From Microtetraspora fusca (lineage in GTDB: Bacteria; Actinomycetota; Actinomycetes; Streptosporangiales; Streptosporangiaceae): a stretch of 64,000 nt of DNA. The DNA is taken from positions 124,001-188,000 of the forward strand of contig NZ_BBYK01000048.1 in NCBI RefSeq assembly GCF_001570365.1, in the 5' to 3' direction. Of this stretch, positions 43,302 to 51,420 are shown one piece after another. The notes beneath the pieces are model-generated. The model was given only the letters and a program-made list of their open reading frames with translations. It had not been told where the DNA came from and made no database searches. Positions within the stretch are counted from its first letter, which is position 1, and each line of letters begins with the position of its first letter. The position numbers were made by a program, and so were the translations under genes.

Positions 43302-43667
43302 TCAGCGGTAGTCGTTCTCCTTCAGCTCGATCACCCAAGCCCGGCGCTCGGCGATCTTCCCGTCCCGCATGACGAACACCTCGGCCATGGACATCCGCAT
43401 GACCTCGCCCGTGTCGCGCACCGCGGAACCGGTGAGCTCCGCCATGACCACGTCGTCCTGTTCCACCATGCGAACCACCTCGAGCGTGGGCGGCCCGGCG
43501 AAGCCGGGCCCCTCGATGGCCTCGTCGTACGCCTGCTTGCCCGTGAGGTGGAAGGCGCCGAAGACGGTCCATTCGATGTCGTCGGTGAGGCAGGACAGGA
43601 TCTGCGCGTGGTCGCCCTTGCGGAAGCCGTCCAGGTAGGTCTCGACGGTCTGCGTGTTCCTCGACAT
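43302..43667 (-). CDS. SnoaL-like/NTF2-fold protein
   Basis: 121 residues, one cone-shaped NTF2 domain: TVETYLDGFRKGDHAQILSCLTDDIEWTVFGAFH, with the typical acidic DDIEW, then VMAELTGSAV and MSMAEVFVMRDGKIAERRAWVIEL. Start ATG 43667 is preceded by GGGGAGAGAG. Such proteins next to HxlR regulators are common; here the HxlR gene on the other side is broken (43769-43918). Confidence 0.85.
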   Translation of the reverse strand: MSRNTQTVETYLDGFRKGDHAQILSCLTDDIEWTVFGAFHLTGKQAYDEAIEGPGFAGPPTLEVVRMVEQDDVVMAELTGSAVRDTGEVMRMSMAEVFVMRDGKIAERRAWVIELKENDYR

Positions 43668-43768
43668 GCGCTCTCTCCCCGATCTCGAAACCACTTGCGG
43701 GTTGCAAGCGGAAAACCCCGTTTCCACGGAGTGACACTAAAATGCAAGCAGTCTCTGCTGGGGGTGAA

Positions 43769-43918
43769 ATGAGCGACGCGCCGCGTTCCGGCTGTCCCAT
43801 CAATGCCGCGATCGAGGTTCTGGGAGATCGCTGGACGCTGCTGGTCCTGCGGGACGTGATGTTCGGAGACCGCCGCCACTTCCGGCTGACCCCGGTCTGC
43901 CCGCCGGCTCCGCCGTGA
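43769..43918 (+). pseudogene. Truncated HxlR-family regulator
   Basis: 49 codons and a stop. The first 40 residues are a clean HxlR N-terminus (SGCPINAAIEVLGDRWTLLV, LRDVMFGDRRHFR), with the redox-type Cys and the start of the winged helix. Right after HFR, where ELL and the recognition helix should follow, the frame reads LTPVCPPAPP and stops. Normal length is 110-160 residues, so most of the DNA-binding domain is gone, by deletion. The sequence to about 44045 does not resume HxlR in any frame that I can see. Divergent from the NTF2-like gene it presumably once regulated. Confidence 0.75.
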
Positions 43919-43953
43919 TCTCGGGCTGGTGGCGCCTTCGGCACAAGCCGAGT

Positions 43954-43971
43954 GCGTGCCTTCAGGCACGC
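43954..43971 (-). terminator. Short palindrome downstream of the cysteine desulfurase
   Basis: GCGTGCCT at 43954-43961 pairs with AGGCACGC at 43964-43971 around TC. It lies 75 bases past the stop of the leftward desulfurase gene and may help end that transcript. Tight loop makes it uncertain. Confidence 0.35.
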
Positions 43972-44045
43972 CGCCGGACCCGACCCGCCGTCCGAGCGAC
44001 GCCCAGTCGGCGAGGTGGATCTTCGGAGGTGAGGTGACCCCTGGG

Positions 44046-45521
44046 TCATTGGCCGGACTCGTCCCGATGCCAGGGCCGGTCGGGCCGGGTCCGCCGTTCT
44101 GACGAGGCGAGGCGGACGGCGTAAACCGGAGGACCGTCGCCGGGGACGGGGCCGAGGTAGTCGTGGCCGGTCATGTGGCACCAGGCGGGCAGGTCGACCG
44201 GGGCCACCGGGTCGGTGGCGATGATGTGCACCACGGTCCCGGGCGCGGCGCCCTCGATGCGGTCGCGCAGCTTCAGCAGAAGGGTGACGCAGAGAAGGCC
44301 GGTGCCGTCGACGGTGATGTCGGCTTCGGGTGGCATGGAGTTCTGAGCGCTCACGGTGGCCGCCGCGTCGGTCAGTGCGGTGGCCGCTTTCGCGATGTCG
44401 TCGCCTGTGGTCCACCGGCCCAGGGACAGCCGCAGTGCCCCGAGCGCCCGGTCGGCGTCCAGGCCCATGGCGGTCAGCACAGGTGACGGGGTGTGGGCGC
44501 CGCTGTGGCAGGCCGAGCCGGTGGATGCCGCGATGCCGGGTGTCGAGGCGAGGAGTTCATGTCCGGCGATGCCGTCGATGCTGATGTTGAGCGTGTTCGG
44601 CAGGCGTCCCTTCCGCGGCCCATTGAGCCGCACGCGGCCGGGCAGGCCGTCGGCCAGCCGGCGGTGCAGGTCGTCGCGCAGCGCTTCGATCCGGATGGCG
44701 GCGCCGTCGGCGAGTTCGTCGGCGGCCAGTCGGGCGGCGGCGCCGAGGGCGACGGCGAAGGCGACGTTCTCGGTCCCGGCCCGGAGCCCGCGTTCCTGCC
44801 CGCCGCCGTAGACGACCGGCTCCAGGCGTACGCCGTCGCGCACGTACAGGGCTGCGATTCCCTTCGGGGCGTACATCTTGTGCCCCACGAGGGTGAGGAG
44901 ATCCACGCCCAATGCCGTGACGTCGAGAGGGATCTTCCCCGCCGCCTGAGCGGCGTCGCAATGGAACAGCGCCCCGTGCGCGCGGGTGCGGGCGGCGAGT
45001 TCGCCGATGGGCTGCAGGGCGCCGGTCTCGTTGTTCGCGGCCATGACCGACACCAGCACGGTGTCCTCGTCGAGGGCTTCGGTGAGCGCGGCCGGGTCGA
45101 CCAGGCCGTCGCCGTCGACGGGTAGCAGCGTCACGCGGACATCGTGCAGCCGTTGCAGGGCGCGGCAGGACTCCAGCACGGCCGGGTGCTCGGTGACCTG
45201 GGTGATCACGTGTGGGCGCTCCCGGCCGGAGGCCAGGACCGCACCACGAAGCGCGAGCAGATCGGCCTCGGATCCGGAGGCGGTGAACACGATCTCGTCC
45301 GCGCGTGCCCCGATCAGCGCGGCCACCTGGGCGCGGGCGTGGGCCAGGGCCGAGCGGGGCTCGACGCCGTAAGTATGGCCACTGGAGGGGTTGCCGAAGA
45401 AACGCGTCAGGTGGGGCAGCATCGCCTCGGCGACGCGGGGATCGACCGGGGTGGTGGCGTTGTAGTCCAGGTAGACCGGTTGTCCGGTCAGCCCGGGATG
45501 CTGCGGCGTGCCGTGCGTCAT
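44046..45521 (-). CDS. Cysteine desulfurase (IscS/NifS) fused to a TusA-like sulfur-carrier domain
   Basis: 491 residues. Residues about 14-392 are a class V aminotransferase: YLDYNATTPV, FFGNPSSGH, PLP-binding His112 and Lys215 (GHKMYAPKG), and persulfide Cys338 in STGSACHSG. Residues about 399-457 are TusA-like: VDGTGLLC with Cys411 and VVHIIATDPVAPVDLPAWCHMTGH. TusA normally has Cys-Pro; here it is Cys-Val, but the thiol is kept. The enzyme would strip sulfur from cysteine and hand it to its own carrier domain. Start ATG 45521 overlaps the rhodanese stop (ATGA), chosen over GTG farther up. The partner rhodanese suggests a dedicated sulfur-relay chain. Confidence 0.92.
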   Translation of the reverse strand: MTHGTPQHPGLTGQPVYLDYNATTPVDPRVAEAMLPHLTRFFGNPSSGHTYGVEPRSALAHARAQVAALIGARADEIVFTASGSEADLLALRGAVLASGRERPHVITQVTEHPAVLESCRALQRLHDVRVTLLPVDGDGLVDPAALTEALDEDTVLVSVMAANNETGALQPIGELAARTRAHGALFHCDAAQAAGKIPLDVTALGVDLLTLVGHKMYAPKGIAALYVRDGVRLEPVVYGGGQERGLRAGTENVAFAVALGAAARLAADELADGAAIRIEALRDDLHRRLADGLPGRVRLNGPRKGRLPNTLNISIDGIAGHELLASTPGIAASTGSACHSGAHTPSPVLTAMGLDADRALGALRLSLGRWTTGDDIAKAATALTDAAATVSAQNSMPPEADITVDGTGLLCVTLLLKLRDRIEGAAPGTVVHIIATDPVAPVDLPAWCHMTGHDYLGPVPGDGPPVYAVRLASSERRTRPDRPWHRDESGQ

Positions 45522-45889
45522 GCCGGTTCCTCGATGGCCACGGGGAGGGCCGCCAGCCGCCACTCCAGCATGCCGTCGTTGAGGCGGATCGCGCGTCGGC
45601 CGCAGTCGCTCAGCAGCCGGACGGCGTCGTAGGCGAGCACGCAGTACTCGCCCCGGCAGTAGCCGACGATCTCGGCGCCCTCGGGTAGCTCGCCGATGCG
45701 GTCGGCGAGCTCGTCGACGGGGATGGAGACGGCTCCGGGGATGTGGCCGGCCAGGTACTCCTCCACCGGACGCACGTCCAGGACCATGGCCTCCCCCGCT
45801 TCCACGCGGGCGCGCAGCTCTTCGCGGCTGACCTCGCGGCCCCCGTCGTGGCCGAGGTACTTCCGCTCGCGATTAATCCATAAATCCAT
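45518..45889 (-). CDS. Rhodanese-like sulfurtransferase, resembling an ArsR-rhodanese fusion lacking its HTH
   Basis: 123 residues. Rhodanese fold with MVLDVRPVEEYLAGHIPGAVSIPVDEL and active-site loop CRGEYCV; the catalytic Cys is in VGYCRGEYC. C-terminal RLNDGMLEWRLAALPV. N-terminal ERKYLGHDGGREVSREELRARV equals the linker that follows the ArsR HTH in actinobacterial ArsR-rhodanese fusions, but the HTH is missing. The ATG 45889 lies in an abrupt AT-rich patch (ATTAATCCATAAATCC), so either it is a stable single-domain product or a truncated fusion. Overlaps the IscS-TusA start. Confidence 0.8.
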   Translation of the reverse strand: MDLWINRERKYLGHDGGREVSREELRARVEAGEAMVLDVRPVEEYLAGHIPGAVSIPVDELADRIGELPEGAEIVGYCRGEYCVLAYDAVRLLSDCGRRAIRLNDGMLEWRLAALPVAIEEPA

Positions 45890-46139
45890 GGAATATGGTA
45901 GTCGAGCGCCCACGGTACCGGCATGCGACGCTCCGCGCGCTCTGCGAGAGCGCGGTCGTCGTACGGGGTCATCGGCCGCGAGCGGCGATCGCGACGGCGG
46001 GCAGGACGGCCGGCGCGAGGACGCCGGAGGTCAGGGCGTTGAGCGGTGGACGGCTCCTTGTCGCCGGCCACCGCTCACGTGATCGGATCCGCCGCCCGAG
46101 GGCGGAGACGTCGGACGGCTCCCCGCCGGGAAACTCCTG

Positions 46140-47795
46140 TTACTGCGGGGCGACCGTGCAGATCGGCTCACCGGCTTGCGCGGGTACGCTCACCGCGGCC
46201 CAAGCGGCCTTGGTCGCGTTGACCTCGGCGCAGCTCTCCGGGAAGAGCGACCTCGCCGCGCGCACGGTGGCCAACCGCGCCTTGGCGTATGTCCACGGGA
46301 TCGTCTTCATGTTCAGGCCGGCCTGGAAGATCCTTCCGGCCTTCTGGATGCCGATGCCCGTCACGGTGGTGCTGTTGCAGGTCGGGCTGGCCGGCTTGCC
46401 GCCGCCGGGGTTGCTGCCCTCGGCCAGCAGGTAGAACCAGTGATTCTGCGGTCCAGCCCCCACGTGCGGATCCATGGTCCCGATCCCGGGGCCGTAGCAG
46501 TTGGGGTCGCCAAGGGCGCTCGGGTTGTACATGTTGCGGATCGGCCCGGTGCCGATGAGGTTGACCCCCTCGCCGACAAGGTAGTCCGGCGTGTCGTACG
46601 GCGCGGGCTCGTTCGCGTAGTGCTCGGTCAGCGCGCCGAAGATGTCGCCGGTCGACTCGTTCAACGCGGCTTCCTCGCGGTTGTTGCTCTCCTGAGAGCT
46701 GCCGGAGTACTTGAAGACGACGTGGCCGTATTCGTGGGCGACCACGTCGATCGCGGTCGCCTGCTTGTTGTTGGCCTGGTTGTGGCCGAAGTTGGTGTAG
46801 CTGCCGTTCCAGTACGCGTTGACGTCGTTGAGGCCGACCCGGGCCGGGAAGGCGCCGCCGGAGCCGTTGAAACCGTTGCGCCCGAGCCAGTCGCGCAACA
46901 TGTCCCATTCCTTCTGCGCCGCGAACATCGCGTCGACGCAGGCGGTCTCCAGGTCGGTGCCCGACCCGTTGCCCCATGCGTCGGAGGTCTTGGTGTACGC
47001 GGTGCCGTTCTGACCCCCGCACCGCAGGCCGGGACGGATCGGGTCGGTCATCGAGTAGGAGGAGCCGGTGTTGATGGTGCTGATCGTCACGGGGCCGTTG
47101 TAGTTGCTGTTGCCGGTGCCGGCCTTGACCTCGTCCCAGGAGTCGAAGGCCGAGCCGTCCCGGGCGTCCACGTAGACGTGCAGCACGCTCGGGCCCTTGT
47201 CGGTGGCGCCGGTGACGACCACCTCCCAGGCGAGGCGGGGCCGCTCGCCGATCGCGTGCACGAGGAGGGTGGGCTCGCCCACGCTCTCGACAACGGACAG
47301 CTTGGCCCTGGCCGTGGTCGCGGCCTCGCTCGCGGTGACCGAGCTCTTGGGGTCGATCTTGAGGGTGGCACGCTGGCCGGTCGTGACGGTCTGGACGACC
47401 TGGCCCGACTTGTCGGTCGCGACCACGACGTCGCCGCCGTACACCGGCAGGCCCCGGTGTGTCCTCCGGTAGGTCAGGTACTGGAGGCCCTGGCTGCCGG
47501 CGACCGAGCGCTCAAGTTGGAACGCGTCGTCGGAGGAGGTGTGCAGCGCCGTCGCGTCGGTGAGGAGCGCGCTGCCCGCGCTGCTGATCGCCCGCTTGCG
47601 CTCGTCGGGACTCGGCGGACTGAAGGCGGGTGAGGGGTCGGCGGCGGATGAGGTCGACGTGGGTCCGACCGGGCTCCATCCGCTCGTGGCCGACGATGTC
47701 CGCGCGGCTGAGGCCCCGGGGCCGGCCTCGAGCGAGGCGGCGGCCACGCCCGCCGCGAGCACGGCGACGACGCCCGGCCTGACTTTGGGATTCAC
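46140..47795 (-). CDS. Secreted M4 (thermolysin-family) zinc metallopeptidase
   Basis: 551-residue preproenzyme. Signal peptide (VRPGVVAVLAAGVAAASLEAG...ASA, cleavage near residue 31), then FTP/PepSY-like propeptide (about 60-215) and the mature peptidase. Zinc ligands are His354 and His358 (HEYGH) and Glu380 (AALNESTGD), with catalytic Glu355; VNAYWNGSYTNFG precedes them. The late His of M4 enzymes is in GTMDPHVGAGPQNHWFY. Start GTG 47795 has AAAGGAG upstream. Secreted to degrade protein. The IS element lies 120 bases upstream of its start and may separate it from its promoter. Confidence 0.94.
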   Translation of the reverse strand: MNPKVRPGVVAVLAAGVAAASLEAGPGASAARTSSATSGWSPVGPTSTSSAADPSPAFSPPSPDERKRAISSAGSALLTDATALHTSSDDAFQLERSVAGSQGLQYLTYRRTHRGLPVYGGDVVVATDKSGQVVQTVTTGQRATLKIDPKSSVTASEAATTARAKLSVVESVGEPTLLVHAIGERPRLAWEVVVTGATDKGPSVLHVYVDARDGSAFDSWDEVKAGTGNSNYNGPVTISTINTGSSYSMTDPIRPGLRCGGQNGTAYTKTSDAWGNGSGTDLETACVDAMFAAQKEWDMLRDWLGRNGFNGSGGAFPARVGLNDVNAYWNGSYTNFGHNQANNKQATAIDVVAHEYGHVVFKYSGSSQESNNREEAALNESTGDIFGALTEHYANEPAPYDTPDYLVGEGVNLIGTGPIRNMYNPSALGDPNCYGPGIGTMDPHVGAGPQNHWFYLLAEGSNPGGGKPASPTCNSTTVTGIGIQKAGRIFQAGLNMKTIPWTYAKARLATVRAARSLFPESCAEVNATKAAWAAVSVPAQAGEPICTVAPQ

Positions 47796-47997
47796 TCTCG
47801 TGACTCCTTTGTGGGGGGTGGGGGAAGCCCGGATATGGGCTGCGTAAAACTCACATCGAGAGCGCGGGGATGGGCGCCCTCAAACAATTCAATAGCGCCG
47901 CGATTTAGAACTGTCCACTGAGCCATTGCCGGTAACGGCTTGTTGCGCTGGGTAACGAGCGGGGGCAGGATGATCAGAAAGCGTAAAGCCCCTGGTA

Positions 47998-48025
47998 GAA
48001 GTGATCTTGCCTAGAGATCAACTTC
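47998..48025. repeat. Subterminal hairpin before the transposase
   Basis: GAAGTGATCT (47998-48007) and AGATCAACTTC (48015-48025) pair with one bulged base. It lies inside the IS just before the transposase start, where such structures can shield the gene from outside transcription. Confidence 0.45.
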
Positions 48026-48042
48026 ACAACCAGAGGCTTCAC

Positions 48043-48897
48043 GTGCCCACAAGTGTCACATACACCGCGACCTTGAGCATCCGCCGGGAAACCGTCCTGT
48101 TCCTGGCGACTCTCCTACGCGAGGAACGCCGCCGTCGAGGTACCCGCCGAGGCCGCCGCGCGATCACCTGCTTCACCCAGGCCGTGCTCATCCTGCGCTG
48201 GTTCCTGGACGGCGCCAGGATCGGGCAACTGGCGATCGATCACGGCATCAGCCGCACGACCGCCTACCGGTACCTGCACGAAGGCATCGACGTCCTCGCC
48301 GCCATGGCACCCGACCTGCGCGATGTCCTGGAGAAGGCGAAGCACGCAGGGCTCACGCACGTCAACCTCGACGGCATCGTGATCGCCACCGACCGAGTCG
48401 CCACTCCAGGCCCCAACCGCGCCGACCTGTGGTGGTCGGGCAAGCACAAGCATCATGGCGGGAACGTGCAGGTCGTCTCCGCGCCGGACGGCTGGCCGCT
48501 ATGGGTGTCCGACGTCCGGCCCGGCCGCGAACACGACATGACCTGCGCTCGCCGCCACGGGGTCATCACCACTCTCGCCACTTTCCGCCCCGACCTGCCG
48601 GCCCTGGCCGACCTAGGTTACGAAGGCGCCGCCGACGTCGTACGCGTCCCTACCAAGAAGAAGTCCGGTCAGCCCAAGCTCGGCCATGACCAGCACACCT
48701 ACAACAAGCTGCTTCGCGGCTTGCGAGGAATCGGCGAGCGGGCGAACGCCCTGCTCACCGTCACCTTCAAGGCCTTACGCCGGGTCAGCCTCGACCCTTG
48801 GCGCATCGGGAAAATCGTTCAGGCCGCGCTCGTCCTGCTCAACCAGGAGCACAAGTGGACCATGTCAGCATCACACAACGTGATCTTCAGTTACTGA
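48043..48897 (+). CDS. IS5-family transposase (DDE, DDE_Tnp_4 type)
   Basis: 284 residues. N-terminal HTH_Tnp_4-like region (RRAITCFTQAVLILRWFLDGARIGQLAIDHGISRTTAYRYLHEGIDVL) and a DDE catalytic domain: first Asp in VNLDGIVIATDRV, second in LADLGYEGA, Glu region in GIGERANALL. GTG 48043 matches the usual N-terminus of actinobacterial relatives (VPTSVTYTATL); an in-frame GTG at 48001 lies in the hairpin. No frameshift, so it may be active. Confidence 0.9.
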   Translation: MPTSVTYTATLSIRRETVLFLATLLREERRRRGTRRGRRAITCFTQAVLILRWFLDGARIGQLAIDHGISRTTAYRYLHEGIDVLAAMAPDLRDVLEKAKHAGLTHVNLDGIVIATDRVATPGPNRADLWWSGKHKHHGGNVQVVSAPDGWPLWVSDVRPGREHDMTCARRHGVITTLATFRPDLPALADLGYEGAADVVRVPTKKKSGQPKLGHDQHTYNKLLRGLRGIGERANALLTVTFKALRRVSLDPWRIGKIVQAALVLLNQEHKWTMSASHNVIFSY

Positions 48898-48910
48898 CAA
48901 TGGCTCACTG

Positions 48911-49569
48911 TCTTTCACGTGGTTTGTCGAACTTGCGGAAGGCTCGCCGTCCTGCAGACGCACCACACCGGGGCACTTCAGGGATTTATTCACGCTCGAC
49001 GAACCCTTTTATCACCACATTTGGCGGCCTTATTCGCGTTCACAAGAGCCCGGCAGCAGGTTGATACGGTCGCACCGAAAGTCCCACTTCTGGCGCCCGT
49101 CGCACTCCAGCAGGTTTTCCAATTCGGACGATGAAATCGATTACCGCGCGAAGCCGCGCTTTCCACCGGTGACGGCGACAACGCGCGGACTCTTTTTCTG
49201 GACCGCTGAATCCCTGATTACGTGGATGGACCGGAACCGAAACATCCCACACCCGCGACCTCGCCGGAGTCGTCGAACAGAGCCCCTGCCCGCCGGGCAG
49301 GGACGTCCTGCTGTCGGCGGGAACCGTCCGACGTCACCGGATCGGGCATCGGCATCCTCGCCTCGGACATGTCGCGGCGCCCCGGACCTGGACGCGGCGT
49401 GGCCGTGGTGATCAAAACTGGGAAAGCTCCGGGAAAATGCGCTGACGCCTGATTTAGTGGACATGGCAGGCACTCGGCGCCCTGGGCATCGGCCGTTCCC
49501 CGCGGCCGGGAAACCCATGTCCGGTCACCCCGTCCGAACCGTCGCGACATCGTGAGCGAAGGAGAGCCC
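48911..49569. other. Gene-free stretch right of the IS, AT-richer than its surroundings
   Basis: 659 bases. About 48940-49230 is visibly less GC-rich (TTTATTCACG, CCCTTTTATCACC, GACTCTTTTTCTGG) and has no coherent open frame on either strand. The rest (49240-49560) has high GC but no domain-bearing frame. It may be degraded foreign DNA associated with the IS. GGAGAG for the MFS gene begins at 49560. Confidence 0.5.
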
Positions 49570-50793
49570 ATGGACCCCCGGCCGGCGTCAGACACAACGG
49601 AGCCGGGCGAGCGGATCCGGCCGCGCTCGCAGTGGGCGACCATCGTCATCGTCTACATCGGCGGGGTCGTCGCGGCGATGAGCTTCGGCAAGTTCGCCTC
49701 GGTCGGGCCGGTGGTGGCGGAGCAACTCGGGCTGTCGCTGTCGCAACTGGGCTGGGTGATCTCGGCTGTGACCGGCGTGGGAGCCGTCGCCGGCCTGCCC
49801 GCCGGGTACCTGGTCCGCCGCTTCGGCGCCGATCGATCACTGGTCGCCGGGTTGATCCTGATCGCGGCGGCGAGCGCGGTGAGCACGGCGGCCGGCGACT
49901 TCGCCTGGATGCTGGCCGTCCGGGGCGTCGAAGGCATCGGATACCTCCTGGTCACCATCTCCTGCCCGGTGCTGATCCTCCGTCTCGCCCAGGAGCGGGA
50001 CCGCGGCACGGCCCTGTCGATCTGGGCCACCTTCGTCCCGGTGGGCCTCGGAGCGAGCACGCTGGCTGGGGGCGCGCTCGGCTCGGCCCTGGGCTGGCGC
50101 GGCTGGATCGCGGTGCTCGCCGGCCTGACGTTCGTGATGGCGCCGCTCGTCTGGACGCGGCTGCCGCGCGGGGCCGGACGGCAGGCGGCGGCCGGGTCGG
50201 TCCCCCGCGCACGGGCGTTGACGTGGCCGGTGGTGCTCGCCGCGTCCTTCTGCCTCACCGCGCTGGTGACCATCCCGGTGGTCGTGCTGTTGCCCACGCT
50301 CCTCATCGACCAGCAGGGACGCTCGGCCGCCGCAGCGGGCGCCATGACCTCGGCGATCTCGCTGCTCAGCGCGCTCGGCGGGCTCGCTGTGGGAGTGCTG
50401 CTCCGCCGGGGCACGCCGGTCGGCGTCGTGGCGCTGTTCGGGCTGCTCGCCGTACCGGCCGCCTGGCTCCTGTTCGGCGGCGACGCCCCGCTGGCCGCCG
50501 CGCTGACCGGCGCGGGCGCCATCTCCCTGGTGAACGGATATGTGGGCGCTCTCGTCTTCGCCGCGCTCCCCCTGGTGCTGGAACGACTCGACCATGCCGA
50601 CGTCGGCAACGGCGTGGTCGCCCAGGCGGGCAGCCTCGGATCGCTGCTCGGCCCGCCGCTGTTCGGCCTGCTGGCCGGCGAGTTCGGCTTCCCGTCCCTG
50701 ATGCCGGTCATCGCCGTCGGCATGCTCACCGCCGTCGGCTCGTTGCTGCTGGTCGGGAGGCGAACCGCCCGTCCCCTGCCGAGCGGCGACTGA
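49570..50793 (+). CDS. MFS transporter, CynX/NimT-like
   Basis: 407 residues, twelve predicted helices: TM1 ATIVIVYIGGVVAAMSFGKF, motif A-like YLVRRFGADRSL, GALGSALGWRGWIAVLAG after TM5. The pattern fits the CP family (CynX/NimT, cyanate/2-nitroimidazole) of MFS carriers. ATG 49570 follows GGAGAG at four to five bases; an in-frame GTG 49552 would add six residues. Single gene, convergent with the response regulator, six bases between stops. Confidence 0.87.
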   Translation: MDPRPASDTTEPGERIRPRSQWATIVIVYIGGVVAAMSFGKFASVGPVVAEQLGLSLSQLGWVISAVTGVGAVAGLPAGYLVRRFGADRSLVAGLILIAAASAVSTAAGDFAWMLAVRGVEGIGYLLVTISCPVLILRLAQERDRGTALSIWATFVPVGLGASTLAGGALGSALGWRGWIAVLAGLTFVMAPLVWTRLPRGAGRQAAAGSVPRARALTWPVVLAASFCLTALVTIPVVVLLPTLLIDQQGRSAAAAGAMTSAISLLSALGGLAVGVLLRRGTPVGVVALFGLLAVPAAWLLFGGDAPLAAALTGAGAISLVNGYVGALVFAALPLVLERLDHADVGNGVVAQAGSLGSLLGPPLFGLLAGEFGFPSLMPVIAVGMLTAVGSLLLVGRRTARPLPSGD

Positions 50794-50799
50794 CTCATC

Positions 50800-51420
50800 T
50801 CAAATGAGCCCTCGCTCCAAGGCCACCGCGACCGCCGCGGCCCTGCTGTCGACACCGAGCTTGGCGAAGATGTGCTTCAGATGCGTCTTCACCGTCGTCT
50901 CGCTGATCAGCAGGGCTCTGGCGATCTCCTTGTTCGCCGAGCCCCGTGCCACCAGGCGCAGCACCTCCAGCTCGCGCCGGCTCGGTTCCTGGGTCGGGGG
51001 CCTGCCGATGAGGGCGGACGCGATCGACGGGGCCAGGACCGCCCCGCCCGCGGCGGCCGTACGGACCGCCCTGTGCAGTTCCTCCCGTGGCGCGTCCTTC
51101 AGCAGGTAGCCCGCCACCCCGGCGGCCATGGCCCGCGTCACGTCCGCGTCCGTGTCGTACGTGGTCAACACGATCACCTTGATCTCCGGATGGTCCGTCC
51201 GGAGCCGCTGGATCGCGCCGACACCGTCCAGGCCGGGCATGCGGAGGTCCATCAGCACCACGTGCGGCCGCGCCCGCCTGGCCATGACCAACGCCTCGAA
51301 CCCGTCGGAGGCCTCCGCCACCACCTCGATGTCCGCCACGTGGTCGAACATGCCGCGCAGCCCGTCGCGGACCACCGGATGGTCATCGACGATCATCAGC
51401 CTGAGGGGATGCGCAGGCAT
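50800..51420 (-). CDS. Response regulator, NarL/LuxR family
   Basis: 206 residues. Receiver: MIVDDHPVVRDGL, phosphoacceptor Asp in VVLMDLRMPG (near 54), Lys in YLLKDAP. LuxR HTH: SRRELEVLRLVARGSANKEIARALL and VKTHLKHIFAKLGVDSR. It overlaps the kinase gene by 25 bases, the last gene of an ABC-kinase-regulator operon. Confidence 0.95.
   Translation of the reverse strand: MPAHPLRLMIVDDHPVVRDGLRGMFDHVADIEVVAEASDGFEALVMARRARPHVVLMDLRMPGLDGVGAIQRLRTDHPEIKVIVLTTYDTDADVTRAMAAGVAGYLLKDAPREELHRAVRTAAAGGAVLAPSIASALIGRPPTQEPSRRELEVLRLVARGSANKEIARALLISETTVKTHLKHIFAKLGVDSRAAAVAVALERGLI

Larger units (their letters stand above)
47916..48910 (+). mobile_element. IS5-family insertion sequence, apparently intact
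   Basis: About 995 bp bounded by imperfect inverted repeats: left end 47916-47936 (CACTGAGCCATTGCCGGTAAC) and right end 48890-48910, whose complement reads CAGTGAGCCATTGTCAGTAAC; 18 of 21 positions agree. It encloses one full-length transposase. A clean target duplication is not obvious; CTGTC occurs at 47911-47915 and 48908-48912, which overlaps the right repeat by three bases. The TGAGCC...GGCTCA tips may be the true ends (47919-48907). Confidence 0.82.

Noticed and set aside
47911-48912. 5-bp target duplication CTGTC around the IS
   Set aside because: The right copy overlaps the inverted repeat, so it is probably chance; the true duplication is unresolved.
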